DNA of 64,000 bases from Polyporus tsugae (Eukaryota; Basidiomycota; Agaricomycetes; Polyporales; Polyporaceae): assembly GCA_024305745.1 (NCBI GenBank), contig JAHRBS010000008.1:310001-374000 (forward strand), read 5' to 3'. A program made the position numbers and the translations under genes. Numbering within the stretch: position 1 is the first letter of the stretch; each line of letters begins with the position of its first letter. Positions 1-11,734 of the stretch are shown here, piece by piece. Under the pieces are notes generated by a model, which was not told the DNA's origin, searched no databases, and was given only the letters and a program-made list of their open reading frames with translations.

Positions 1-609
1 CCCAGGGCGACGCGGATGCGGCCACCATTGCGCGGCGCCGATGGGACGACCTCCTCGTGCGTGCTTTACCATAACGTCGCATTGACTCTCGTTAACGTAG
101 CCGCTCGTACAGGACAAGATGAGCTCCTCGCTCCAGCCTCTGCAAAATCTCACCCATCTCCGCATTGTCTTCCACTGCAACATCCATCACCCCTACTTCT
201 CCCCTGACGCACGCGCGGAGGAACTTGAACTTGTGCGCGCCCTCCGGGGACCCGCATTCGATTCCGCACAAGAGACTGTTGCCTCGCTCGTCCGCCCGCT
301 CCCGTCCTTGGAGTACGTCTTCCTCACGACCGCCGGGCATCTCGCGCCCTACGGTAGTTCCCAGGTAGATGAGCGGTGGCATGTTGCCCGGGCTTGGCGT
401 GTTGCGGAGCCGCCCACCGACGGGATAAAGGATGGATGGCCGGTTCTTGTGGGGCTGCACGACGAGGTCGCGGAGACGATCATTCGGAAAGAGGAACTTG
501 TGCTGTCACAGGCGGATGAGGTGAGTTTGTTGGGTTTATGATGCTTGAGAGATGAAGCTAAACACTGTGCTCTGGGGTGCAGGCGGTGCTTCGCAAGTTT
601 GAGGTTTAG
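1..609 (+). CDS. 3' end of an uncharacterised protein gene (5' part outside window)
   Basis: A likely exon begins at 113 after a CAG acceptor (there is an in-frame stop just upstream at 98-100) and runs to 520. An intron with a GTGAG donor at 521 and a CAG acceptor ending at 582 separates it from a short last exon, 583-609, ending in TAG. The protein end reads through LQPLQNLTHLRIVFHC and finishes VLRKFEV. The leucine-spaced 'nLTHLRIvf' stretch recalls the C-terminal part of F-box/LRR-type basidiomycete proteins, but no domain is certain. A diverged, broken copy lies at 9853-10275 in the same orientation, and comparing the two supports the intron. The start of the gene is beyond base 1, so product and full length are unknown. 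Confidence 0.55.
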
Positions 610-1079
610 CAATAATTGAGACTCCAGTATGAGCAAAGGGGTGCGGGCTAATATCAAGACCGGGCGTAATATCAGGACATCCTGACACTTGTAATTATTG
701 TCTATTCTTTGCTTGACTAAGGAATACCATGCCTCTCCGAGCTGTGTCTTCCCCCTTTGGCGATTTGGGCGCATGCAGATAATGGCCAATCCCGAGCGTT
801 GCAGTCCAACTTGAAGCGTGAAGCTGAGATCTAAGCCAGGTGCCTGGCGGCTCGGCTATAACTTAAACAAGAGACCGACCGTGGCACGCCCTTGGAAGCG
901 GGCACTACCAGGTTCGGTGCCGCGGCGGCCAAGCTCAGGCTGGAGTTGATGACTTGGATCCATCCTGTTCGCTACTTCCAACAGGTACCTCCTTGAGCCG
1001 TGGGGCTCACCGTAATGATCACCAAAGCCGACAAGGAGCCCATTCCCATCCTTCCCAAACTGGCCGAGCGCCAAGAGCT

Positions 1080-3024
1080 ACATCTCTTCCTACGAAATAC
1101 CGGCTCGTCCTCGAGCTCATCGACAGGACGAATAGCGTTGACTTGCACGATAGTGCAGGCATTCCGTCCGTTCACCATGTCCCCTGCGCTACCTGTCTCG
1201 CTCGTTCAGGCCACTACATCGCCCCACGACCTGGCACGCCTCCCTGCCCTCCACCGTGATCCTCAAACTGTACGACCGGTGCTGACTTCCGAATGTCGGC
1301 GAGGAATGGGACGACGACGAGCCGTGGTCGCTGAACAAGGAACACAAGTACCAGCAGTACCTCGACGATATCGTCGCCGAGGCCACGACGCGCACGCCGC
1401 AAGGACTTCGACAATCCGACGTTTTTATGGGCCAATGAAGTCTCAGATGCCAGCGAATTCGAGTCGTACCTCCAGCACCTGGCCCAGAAGGCGTTCGACG
1501 CAGAGCACCCGACGTACTTACGAGCGATTGCGCGCCCTGCAAGGAAAGAAGATCCCACGGCTAGTATACGGCGTCGTCGAATACGAGTGTGCGCATACTC
1601 ACGGGTGCGAGTCACTTGGCTAACTTGTGCCCCCTAGTAATAAGCCTCACACCCGTGAGTCGCGTGAGGCGACACGGGCGATAGTTCAACGTACTGCCTG
1701 AGTCGTATAACCATCTCCAGGCTTGCTTATGGGCTGCCTCTCCGTACACCCGTCACCCTCGCGCCTTAGGCACCGCCGACTAAAGTGGCCACCGGACGCT
1801 GATCCTTCATCGCTGCCCTCACCGCAACGAAAGTTTCAAGCGTGCAATGTCAATGTAGCTGACCTTCCGGTCCTTATTTTTTTCCATTTATTATATTGCC
1901 ATCTGTGCCGTCTTCTACTCTTCTATCCAAATCGAGACTTGTCATGGTAGCGTCCGTATCGGCGTGAATATACTGGACTCCACTAGCACCACCGTCAGTC
2001 CACGTAAACCGGAAACGGTAGTAGCTCTTGAGCCACTCTCAGACGCGGCAGGCTCGTGCATGGCTATCTCGACTCATCACCAGCATTCAAGCGTAATCCA
2101 TTAACAATTGCGAGAGGGTGCATCGGACGTACCTCAGCCCCGCCACCGGGTGACCTGTGGGCAGTGTGTACTGGCACCGCCGTGGTCGTCCGACATCGCT
2201 CCATCCTGCACACTCCTCAGGCTTGTCAGGATTGGTTTTGTTGACGTCAGGAATGTTGGAGAATCAAGTTCGTAGACAAGTAGACTCTGTAGCATTCTAT
2301 GCGGCCCGCCCGTGAGCAACAGTGAGACCTAACTGGTGCTCACTGGTGCTCGCGGGTGCTCACTGGTGAGAATGTGAACACTCGTCGAATACGAGATCGG
2401 CATCCCCAACGTCCGCGGCGACGGTTCCCCGTCACGGAGACTGTTCCCGGGCTCCTGCTTGAGTACGTCTCGTCGCTGTCAATGACGCTTCGGCAGCTCA
2501 TCGCGATGTGGACGGCGCGTGACCCGCCGCTGTCAAGCGTGGTCCTGAGGACGCTATGCGACGACGTGGTCAAAGTCGTTGACACCGTGTCCCGACTTCG
2601 ACGTCCTGACTCCTCAAAGAGCTGAGGACGTGCGCATGGACAACTTCCCGATCCGCGCGGCGCTCGGAGCCGTTCGTCGCCGTCAGCAACCCGTCGTCCG
2701 GCAAGTCCGAGCATGGCAAAGATCCGGCTGTCGTCGAGGACGAGGTCACGGTGCTAATTGACCTCAGGCAGTGCTGGCTGCGGAGGCCGGATGAAGGCGA
2801 GGAGGAGTGGGTCAAGGCCAAGGCGTTGCAGGATGAGGAGGGGGCGGCTTAGTGGGTGTGTGCTGCTCGGTCTTGTTCGGAAGTTTATTGGGCATATTTA
2901 TTGGGCAGAATGTTTGGATGTACGAGAGAAGCCTACGGTATTGCCTCCCTGAGCTGAGGAGTGATGCTGGCTCCATATTCCCGGAGGATAAGGAATTAAT
3001 TGATGTGGTTCAAAACTTCAAATG
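1080..3024 (+). pseudogene. Decayed protein-kinase-like gene split by a transposon
   Basis: Fragments of one protein can be read in order but in shifting frames. LVLELIDRTNSVDLHD lies near 1100-1170, VILKLYDR near 1258-1281, EEWDDDEPWSLNKE near 1305-1345, GKKIPRLVYGVVEYE just before 1588, then after the insertion ETVPGLLLEYVSSLSM, DVRMDNF near 2630, VLIDLRQCWLRRPDEGEEEW near 2752-2810 and FPEDKELIDVVQNFK ending at 3021. The order kinase-like lysine region, hinge, catalytic-loop-like DVRMDN and metal-site-like LIDL fits the kinase-like fold of basidiomycete PK-like or APH-like families; that assignment is inferred. Several frameshifts, an in-frame stop and the 794-base element at 1588-2381 mean it cannot encode an intact protein. 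Confidence 0.6.
1588..2381. mobile_element. Non-autonomous inverted-repeat transposon (MITE-like), 794 bp
   Basis: The segment is flanked on both sides by the same 14 bases, TCGTCGAATACGAG, at 1574-1587 and 2382-2395, as expected for a target-site duplication. Its ends are imperfect inverted repeats: TGTGCGCATACTCAC at the left against TGTTCACATTCTCAC read inward on the other strand at the right, 12 of 15 matching. Subterminal sequence is rich in GTGCTCAC / GTGAGCACC repeats, several at 2337-2368. No open frame inside looks like a transposase, so it is non-autonomous. Removing the element and one repeat rejoins the kinase-like reading frame (VVEYE then IGIPN), which independently supports the boundaries. 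A 14-base duplication is longer than the 8-9 bases of hAT or Mutator-like elements, so the superfamily is left open. Confidence 0.75.
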
Positions 3025-3471
3025 ACCGTTCTGAAAAGGCGGCAAAGCGCCGGTGCCGTGGTGGCGCTCGGCCTTACCCGATCATACGGAAGCAGGCGCT
3101 AATAGGTCTCAACGTTCAACGTTCAACCATCACAGCCGCCTAGACTCGTAACCAGTCTCCACAATATGCCGTGCGTGCATTGTGTTTAATCCGAGAGGCG
3201 GGGGACAGGCTTTTGTCGCGGGATAAGTAGTGTCACGGTGTGTGGGGTTACGGTACCGCTAAAGGGGACTTGAGTAAGCGCCAGTAGTGTGACGTCGTGT
3301 GACCGTGATTCTAGACAATTCTGTGGGAAAGCGCAAAAGCGCACATAAGCAGCGCGTCACCAAAATTGGGAGCGACTCGAGTCTGCCCTCTCTCCTCCTC
3401 CTCCTCCTCCCTCACCCTCACCCTCTCCTCTCTGCTCGTCGACTGGTTCTGCCCTCGTCCCCGCTGTCGCC
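3025..3471 (+). promoter_or_regulatory. HSP60 upstream region with candidate heat-shock element
   Basis: At 3308-3322 the sequence ATTCTAGACAATTCT fits the three-unit heat-shock element nTTCnnGAAnnTTCn with one mismatch (GAC for GAA), about 150 bases before the HSP60 ATG. A second GAA lies at 3327. Close to the start, 3388-3432 is a pyrimidine-rich CT tract of the kind common in basidiomycete promoters that lack a clear TATA box. Heat-shock factor control of mitochondrial chaperonin genes is well established; that this particular site is bound is inferred. Confidence 0.4.
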
Positions 3472-5734
3472 ATGCACCGTCTCTCCTCCGCATCTTCTTC
3501 TGCCGTTCGCCGCTCTGCTGCGAAGGCCGCGAAGCCTGTGCTCAAGCGCGGCGCTCACAAGGAGATTAAGTTCTCCAACGAGTGCCGCGCCAGCATTTTG
3601 AACGGTGTCGACATTCTGGCAAATGCTGTCAGTGTCACCCTCGGTCCCAAGGGTGAGTACTCGCTCTGTCATGAAACGCCTGCGTTCGGCGCGACTGACA
3701 CGTCAATCTCCAGGTCGCAACGTCATCATCGAGCAACCCTTCGGTGGGCCCAAGATCACCAAGGGTAAGTCCTCCTAAAATTTTCTCTTCCTTGCTCCGT
3801 CTTGTCTGCCAGTTCCTCGTGGGACAGTGGGTCCAATACCGCGATGCACACTGGAGACACAGTTACCAACCGTTCTCAATCCGCGTAAGCGCGGCATGGG
3901 GTGGATGACGTGGGGATTTTCTCTCGCCCTCTAACTAACCTGATCTCTCTGCCACGGTACTCATTTCATGGTTTCGTCCCTCTCCGTCCCCGCGTTATGT
4001 GCGCATTCTCGTTCGCGCATATAGTCATTATAAACTCGCGCACCTGTACCTGTTTCGCATGCATTCGTAGCCCTTCCGTTTTCCAACTTCTCCCCGTTGC
4101 TCCAGCTCGCTAATATTCTTTCACAGACGGTGTCACTGTTGCCAAGTCGATCACCCTCAAGGACAAGTTTGAGAACCTCGGCGCTCGGTAGGCATTTTCC
4201 TACATTCTGTTTGAGGGCAGTCCTTAATTCCCCCTCCTCTAGCCTCGTCCAGGATGTTGCGCAGAAGACGAACGAGATGGCCGGTGACGGTACCACTACC
4301 GCGACCGTTCTTGCTCGCGCCATCTACTCTGAGGGTGTCAAGAACGTCGCGGCTGGCTGCAACCCCATGGACCTCCGTCGTGGCTCCCAGGCGGCCGTTG
4401 ACCGCGTCGTCGAGTTCCTCTCCAGCCACGCCAAGACCATCACTACCACCGCTGAGATTGCCCAAGTCGCCACCATCTCTGCCAATGGCGACGCCCACGT
4501 CGGGAACCTCATCGCTCAGGCCATGGAGAAGGTTGGCAAGGAGGGCGTCATTACTGTCAAGGAGGGCCGTACCATCGAGGATGAGATTGAGATCACTGAG
4601 GGTATGCGCTTTGACCGCGGGTTCATCTCCCCTTACTTCGTGACGGACGTCAAGAGCCAGAAGGTCGAGTACGAGAAGCCCCTGATTCTCCTGTCCGAGA
4701 AGAAGATCTCAGCCATCAACGATATCCTCCCCTCGCTCGAGATCGCTGCGCAGGCCCGTCGTCCCCTCATTATCATCGCCGAAGATGTCGATGGTGAGGC
4801 TCTTGCCGCATGCGTCGTCAACAAGCTCCGTGGCCAGCTCCAGGTCTGCGCTATCAAGGCGCCTGGCTTCGGTGACAACCGCAAGTCGATTCTCGGTGAC
4901 CTCGCCATCCTCACCGGTGGTACCGTCTTCACCGATGAGCTCGACATCAAGCTCGACCGTGTTACCGCCGATATGCTCGGCTCTACTGGTGCTATCACCG
5001 TCACCAAGGAGGACTCCATTCTCCTTAACGGTGACGGCTTCAAGGACGCCATCCAGGCTCGCTGCGAGCAGATCCGCGCCTTGATCGAGGACCACACCAC
5101 CTCTGAGTACGACCGCACCAAGCTCCAGGAACGTCTCGCGAAACTCTCTGGTGGTGTCGCCGTCATCAAGGTCGGTGGTTCGTCCGAGGTCGAGGTCGGC
5201 GAGAAGAAGGACCGCTACGACGACGCGCTCAACGCCACTCGCGCTGCTGTCGAGGAGGGTATCCTCCCCGGTGGTGGTGTTGCGCTGCTCAAGGCATCGC
5301 TTGCTCTCGCGTCCAGCACCCCTGGTGCGCATGGCAACTCTCCCGTCTCGCCCGACGCGAAGCCTATCCCGACCGCCAACTTCGACCAGGAGCTCGGAGT
5401 GTCGATCATTCGTCGCGCGCTCACGCATCCCTCGCGGCGCATCCTCGAGAACGCCGGTGAGGAGGCGTCGGTTATCGTCGGCACGCTCCAGAACAACTAC
5501 GGCGCGGCGGACAAGTTTGCGTGGGGCTACGACGCGAGCAAGGGCGAGTACGTCGACATGATCGAGGCCGGCATCGTCGACCCGCTCAAGGTCGTCCGCA
5601 CGGCGCTCGTCGACGCGGCCGGTGTGGCGAGCCTGCTGACAACGAGCGAGGCGTGCGTCGTCGAGTACGAGGACCCGAAGGCTGCGCCCCCGATGGGCGG
5701 CATGGGTGGTATGGGCGGTATGGGCGGCTTCTAA
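3472..5734 (+). CDS. HSP60: Mitochondrial chaperonin HSP60 (GroEL family)
   Basis: Four exons, 3472-3652, 3714-3764, 4127-4187 and 4243-5734, join in phase to 594 residues. The product folds imported proteins in the mitochondrial matrix as a double-ring ATP-driven chaperonin with HSP10. The N-terminus [20 protein letters not shown] is basic, Ser/Ala-rich and acid-free, a typical matrix-targeting presequence. The mature part shows the GroEL signatures VTLGPKGRNV, the nucleotide-binding loop [28 protein letters not shown], the apical-domain stretch and [13 protein letters not shown]. It ends with the glycine-methionine tail [12 protein letters not shown] usual for mitochondrial and bacterial members. 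Length matches fungal HSP60s. The second intron (3765-4126) is unusually long for this window, about 360 bases. A possible heat-shock element lies upstream. Confidence 0.97.
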
Positions 5735-8058
5735 GCGCACTTCGAAACGTTGGCGTCGTAGACGGCGTGTAATGCGCTCGCCTGCGTCGTCGTTCGCTTG
5801 AGGTCTTTGCCGATGTGTTGTGAAGGCCAACAAAAGTAATATGCCGCTGCCTGCTTAGTCGTACTACCGCATTCAACTCACCGCACCTATCCACCACCCC
5901 GCATCCTCACCCATCGTCTGTCGCGCATTGTCCTGGTTTTCGTCCTTTGGCCGTTTACGTTGTTGCTATGATATACCTAGATAGTTTTCAGACACACATA
6001 GTGTACTTGCTTTCGGCTACACTGCTCACGCATACGTCAATGTCATACGACTCCCCACTCCTCATTGAAACTGATAGGATTGTCATGGGCCGAAGTGTGG
6101 TCGATGCAAAGGCGTAGGTCGTCGACGTGAAGATATGGAAAGGGTCTAGGCTAGAGACAAGACTAGTTGTTCCGTGGAATGCAGGCCGATATACAATCAT
6201 GGTGCACGGACGCAATTGCAAGTCCTTTGTCTGAATCGGTCGTAGGCACTAAAGTTAACGGCCGTAACATGACATATACGATAGTTCCATTCACCCTCCG
6301 AGTCGAAGCCACATGAGAATACATGCGGATGCAGGGAGGCGACGACAGCAAGGCAGATGAGCGTACAGAAGTCTGCAGAAATACGTAAAGAGGACCGGGT
6401 GGGGGGGGGGGGAGAACGTGAAAACCTCATGTGCGATGATAGCTGAGAGCTAGGAACCCAAGCACCCCGCCCAGGGTCCACAGAGTCCGAATGCTCCAAG
6501 ACATCTGTGATTGAATGCGCAGAACACGCAGAGCATAGGGCAGAAACGCAGATGTCCAGAAACCTGGAGCCTACTTTAACCGACCGAGCGCATCCGAGGG
6601 GCCACAGTCGGCGGTGAGCATTTGACAAGGTCATCCGGGAGACGTCGACGTTAATATAAGCTCGAGGCATTAGGAGTGAAGCGGTATACGGTGGTCGGAC
6701 AGTGCGGTGCGAGCTGCTGGAGGAACGGATTTCAAGCCTAAGTGACCGCGCAATTCGACGAGATGGTCGAGCGAGGCCCGGGGGTTACCTCAGTGTGCGC
6801 TAGCAGGGACGCAAGCCATCGACGCCGGCCGTCGTGAGGTCATGAGTCTGGAGAGATTGACCGGACGATCGTGGTCATTCATGTCTGCGCTAGGACATGC
6901 ACAGGTGAGGGCCAGATCGATGTCGGATAGGATATCCCAGTGTACACGGACGTAATCCGCACCTGAGGAGGAGGAGATCGGCGAATGCATTGTAAGTTGG
7001 AGCGGACGGAGGATCAGTACTTACTCGCCATTTCCGATGGTGCAACACTGAGACGCCTCGGGACAGGTACTATACGGGCAGTATGGATCGTACGAGCAGA
7101 ACCTGTTACGATAGACATCCAGGCATTCTGGACACGATGCAAGAGATCTAAGAAGCGAAGCGTCAGTTACTGCAGGCATTTCGGTACGGACAACGTTGAC
7201 TACTTCTCTTGGCTAAGTACTCCATGACAGGGATCATGCTCAAAACCGAAACGACGCTAGAGCGTAGGCTTAAGCTTCATCATGGGCTTCATCGGCGCAG
7301 CACCGTGCAGGATCGCGGGATCGCGGATGTCGTGCCCCTCACATTCATGTCAGTGACTTCGCTATTTACATAAATAAGCAGGGGAGCCGTGAGGTCTGCG
7401 CGTGAGAAAGGGCGTCGAGAACGGGAAGGATATTTGCTGTAAATGTTCTCAGTAGGCCACGAACGTAGGGCCAAGTTCGTCGAGGTCGCCACCCAAGCCT
7501 CTCCTCGCCCAAGCGCGGTGGGGTGGCCGCGCGGCTGGGGGTTGGTTGTGGAGGAGGCATCCTGTAAAAGTAGACTTTGATTGCGGGGGCGAATCGACGC
7601 GATACTTGGATTTTTGCGATCGCTCGCTACCTCCACATGGGAGGAGGGCGACCAGCAGCTGGCTGGCGGAGCACGATCAGCTTGTCGTCGCAGAGAATGG
7701 AGAATGCACTGGTAAGGACAATACGCGGTGGGATGGGAGCTGCTATGGCTCAGGGGTATATTGTGAGAAGCACGAAAGTGTTTCGGAGACAAGAGCGAGG
7801 AGGGTCCGGTCGCAAGTCCGATGGCGGTGAGGAGGGAAAAGGCGGAGGCGCCCCCCCCACTTTCGGGTTTCTGTCCCTCGAACGACCTCCCCGCCCAATC
7901 ATCGATCCCAAGATCGTATCTTGCCATGATGTCTTGCACCGTTCTCCCCATACTTAAACACCAGCCCTTTTCCTCGTCCTACCCTCGACAGCCTCCCACT
8001 TTATTCGCGCTCGACACCTCCATTTGTCTAACCTTCCTTGCGCCCCTCCACATCCAAA
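5735..8058. other. Intergenic region, HSP60 to FPPS, no gene recognised
   Basis: About 2.3 kb. Open frames on both strands here, including one of 220 codons on the minus strand (7289-7951), show no recognisable domain and no splice pattern, and I regard them as chance frames. A run of twelve G residues lies at 6401-6412. The last 120 bases before 8059 are C/T-rich (TCCTCGTCCTACCCTCG and similar) and probably hold the FPPS core promoter and 5' untranslated region. Confidence 0.5.
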
Positions 8059-9430
8059 ATGGCTGATGCAAAGGCTCAGAAGAGACAGAAGTTCGATGGC
8101 GTCTTCCCCAAGCTTCGCGAGGAACTCCTTGCCTACCTCAAGCAGGAGGGCATGCCTCAGGATGCCGTTTCCTGGTTCCAGCGTGTGCGTCCTATCCCCG
8201 CTTGTCCGTCTGAGCGTGCACTAACACCGATCGACGCGCGCGGTTGTGCGGTGTACGTACACAGAACCTCGATTACAACGTCCCGGGTGGCAAGCTAAAC
8301 CGTGGCATCTCGGTCGTCGACTCGGTCGAGATCCTCAAAGGCCGTAAGCTCAACGACGATGAGTACTTCAAGGCCGCCCTGCTCGGCTGGTGTGTCGAGT
8401 TCGTGAGTCCTTCTCCTCGGTCCATCCTCTCGCGCCCCATCGTTCCGAGTACATTCATTGCTGCAAATCCCCTTCCACTCGCTCCTACTCTGTGCTCGCG
8501 CCAAGGTCGATGCTGTAATCCATCGGGATGCTGACCGTCTATTGTGTCCGTATAGCTCCAAGCGTTCTTCCTTGTCTCGGACGACATGATGGACCAGTCC
8601 GTCACTCGTCGGGGACAACCCTGTTGGTTCCGCGTCGAAGGCATTAACCTCATCGCTATCAACGACTCCTTCATGCTCGAAGGCGCCATCTACTATCTCC
8701 TCAAGAAGCACTTCCGCTCAGAGCCCTACTATGTCCATCTCCTCGAGCTCTTCCACGACACTACCTTCCAGACCGAGATCGGCCAGCTCATCGACCTCAT
8801 CACCGCCCCCGAAGACCACGTCGACCTCAGCAAGTTCTCCCTTGCCAAGTACGTCTTCTCTTCTCCCTCGTTCTGTCGGCACTTTCGTATAACTCGACGC
8901 ACAGGCACCAAAAGATCGTCATCTACAAGACCGCCTACTACTCCTTCTACCTCCCCGTCGCCCTCGCCATGTACATGTGCGGCATCCCCCACGCGCCCTC
9001 CAACGACCCCTACACGCTCGCCCAGTCCATCCTCGTCCCCCTCGGCGAGTACTTCCAGGTCCAGGACGACTTCCTCGACTTCGCCGCGCCCCCCGAGGTG
9101 CTCGGCAAGATCGGCACCGACATCATCGACAACAAGTGCTCGTGGTGCGTGAACACAGCGCTCGCGCTCGTGAGCCCCGCACAGCGCAGGGTGCTCGACG
9201 ACAACTACGGCTTGAAGGACAAGGAGGCGGAGGCGCGGGTCAAGGCGCTGTACGAGGAGCTCGGGATCCGCGACAAGTACGCGGTGTACGAGGAGGGCGC
9301 GTATAAGCGCATCATAGGCCTCATCGAGACGATCCCCGCTGAGGTTGCGGACGTTGGTGCGGGGGACGTGAGGCTCAAGAGGGAGGTGTTCAAGGTGTTC
9401 CTGGACAAGATCTACAAGAGGCAGAAGTGA
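8059..9430 (+). CDS. ERG20: Farnesyl diphosphate synthase
   Basis: Four exons, 8059-8184, 8265-8402, 8556-8848 and 8905-9430, join in phase to 360 residues. The enzyme condenses dimethylallyl diphosphate and geranyl diphosphate with isopentenyl diphosphate to make C15 farnesyl diphosphate, the branch point to sterols, dolichol, prenylated proteins and terpenoids. The two Asp-rich metal-binding motifs are intact: DDMMD in the first, preceded by AFFLVS, and DDFLD in the second ([11 protein letters not shown]). Aromatic residues at positions -5 and -4 before the first motif are typical of farnesyl rather than geranylgeranyl synthases. LNRG, GQPCWFR and the basic tail KIYKRQK also match the family. 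There is no targeting sequence, so it is likely cytosolic. A geranyl or geranylgeranyl synthase is the alternative but less likely. Confidence 0.95.
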
Positions 9431-9852
9431 CAGTCGGGTTGAGGGGGTGTTCGGCGGTCCGTCAGGGTCTCGTTGTAGTATCTAGCCCATGCGCGTATGA
9501 GTAGATTTCATCCTTTTGAGGCATATCCCTGGTCTGATATCGGAGAGACAACGCAGGAACTGCCGTTGGGGAAAGATTTAAACAGACTTGCGTTCACAAC
9601 CTGGGCGGACTGGGATGCGTGATGCTCACTGGACTAAGGCATAGCCACGGTTCAAGCTTTGGTCCATGGACACGACCAGATAGGACGTTGGTGCCCGTCG
9701 CTCCGATGGCGGAAGTGAGCTACTGGTTGCCTACCGGTGGAATCAAGGCCCTTCGAATTCGTCAGGACACGCATGTTTCTCCGATGACGGAAGCTGATGC
9801 CTGGCTTAGGCCGTTGCGTCTGGAGAATATGAGAAGGGAGGGTGATCGTCAG

Positions 9853-10275
9853 GCTGACGCGCCCGCGGAGCAGCTTGAACTTGTGTGCGCCCTCCCGGGG
9901 ACCCGCTTTCGGTTTCGCTGAAGAGACCGTCGCCTCGCTCGTCCGCCCGCCCGCCCGCTCCCGTCCTTGGAGTACGTCTTCCTCACGACCGCCGGCTATC
10001 TCGCGCACTACCATGGTTCCCAGGTATATGAGCGGTGGCACGTCGCCCGGGCTTGGCGCGTCACGGAGCGTCCAACCGGAGGGACGAAAGACGGAAGGCC
10101 GATCCTTGTGAGGCTGCACGACGAGGTCGCGGAGACGATCATTCAGAACTTGGAGGAACTTGTACTGTCAGAGGCAGATGAGGTGTGTCTTTCACGGCAC
10201 TTCTTGAGAGATAAAGCTAAACAAGGTGGTCTGGGATCCCGGATGCTGGCGATACTCCGCAAGTATAAACATTAG
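9853..10275 (+). pseudogene. Broken second copy of the 5'-edge gene's 3' end
   Basis: About 420 bases clearly resemble 206-609, including SLEYVFLTTAGyLA, RWHVARAWRV and the stretch LHDEVAETII. The copy is damaged. An extra C in the run CCCTCCCGGGG shifts the frame near 9898, an in-frame TGA follows in GCTGAAGAG, and a four-base CCCG duplication lies near 9950. The splice acceptor of the last intron has changed from CAG to CTG. Only the 3' portion is present; upstream of about 9853 the similarity stops, so this is a truncated duplicate rather than a whole gene. It sits in the same orientation as the first copy, with the kinase relic, HSP60 and FPPS between them. Confidence 0.65.
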
Positions 10276-11734
10276 CGACTCTCCACACCACTGTACTTGT
10301 TGGCAAAACCGCGCGAGATGTCAAGGCTGGGCGTGAGATCAACTGCAGGGCATCCTGACAGTTGTATCTTTGGCCAGAAATTTGCTGAACATTCTAACTT
10401 ACCGAGCTGGGAGCTTCCACAAGTTTACTGTACCGGCTGTCGCGCGCTGATGCTGTTCTTCAACCAGCCAGTCTGAATTTACTACATCCTAGGTTCTGAT
10501 GAGCACCATTGAAAATTTGAATAGTGAATAATATAACACAATTTTGAAGGAACTGAGGCAAAAACAAATCGCTGCCGTTTTGTCGGCGCCTCCGTGACTC
10601 CTGTGTTCACCGGTCCTTGCCAAATTGGGGGTTCTGCGCCTGCCAGCACAGCGTGCGAACGGCGCTGATGCGGCTTTTGCACCTCCTCTCTGTTGTTCAA
10701 TGTTCATCCAACATCTGCGATAGACGACATACCAGTCCTTGGATTCCAAATGCCAGAGCCCCGCTGCGGTATCCGTTCTGGTGCATTCTTCCGGTCTGAA
10801 GGAAGCTGACACATACTAGGTACCTTCGTCATACTACGGCGGCGGAACTTAATGGTCGTTGAGTGACATTGTCGAAGCCAGCTGGAAATGGCACTTGCCA
10901 TTCTGGTCGCGCAGTTGCGACTGGACCAATGTCGACGATCGTTGACCAATGACCACATTACGCGGTCGTCCGCAGACCACGGTGCTCTCCCCGGTGAGTT
11001 TGGAGTTCTGTGTCTCGACGGGTGCCACCGTTTGAAATGGAGCCGTGGCTTCTGCGGCAGACGGACGGGTTCTTCGTCGAATCGTCGCCGCGGCCGCACG
11101 AGGGCCCTGCCGTCTGCACAGGGTCTCGCGGCATCGCCTGCTTTCGAGCGTTTGATGTGGTTCGGGGCGATGGGGCGATCTCGCCCGTGGGTGGCGGCAA
11201 TAGGACTTCTTAGGAAAGTGCGTTGGCGCCGTCAATGAGATGTCATGATCCCGCATCGGGGCACCTTGTGTTCCGACGTGCTCTTGTCCACTTCTTGTCC
11301 CCCGCCCCAGGTACGCCTGCGCACTTGTGGTGGTGGGCATTGTTCGGGCGGCCTCCCAAAAGTATTTCGAAAGTCTGACCGGTGCAACCGTCGGTTGCGG
11401 TGCTGGGTACGCATCCGCAAATGGCTAGACACTTCCTCGATGTGCGGGGTACACTATTCGCCGCGCAGCTGGCAGTGTTATGTGGAAGGGGGAGGGGGAA
11501 GCCACAGAACGCTGAGATAGTTCAGTACACACGAGGTCGCAAGGCGAGTCAGCGTTACTTTACGCGCAGCCGGAAAGGAAGTTCTGAGGGTCACGGTCAC
11601 CGACCTATAAAAACCCCGTTAAGGCAGGTTACTTCTCCCCACTTCTCTATCCCCTACCACCACGCACCCACGTCTGTTTCTACCCCCAATAGACAGTAGT
11701 AACACCCAGTATCGTTTGACACTTGTCTTCCGCA
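10276..11734. promoter_or_regulatory. Intergenic region with TATA box for the DUF6699 gene
   Basis: No gene is recognised in 10276-11600. A good TATA element, TATAAAAA at 11606-11613, lies about 125 bases before the ATG at 11735 and is followed by a C/T-rich stretch (11630-11700) typical of a fungal transcription start zone. Frames in the region have no family resemblance. Confidence 0.5.

Noticed and set aside
3311..3672. Minus-strand Glu/Gly/Arg-rich frames over the HSP60 start
   Set aside because: They are antisense to the CT-rich promoter tract and first exon.
4709..5833. 374-codon minus-strand frame antisense to HSP60
   Set aside because: It is a by-product of strong codon bias in the GC-rich HSP60 exon; the composition (Arg, Asp, Glu-rich) and lack of any domain show it is a shadow.
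7289..7957. Long open frames on both strands before FPPS (220 codons minus, 126 codons plus)
   Set aside because: They overlap each other, show no family resemblance or splice pattern, and the region reads as FPPS promoter and intergenic sequence.
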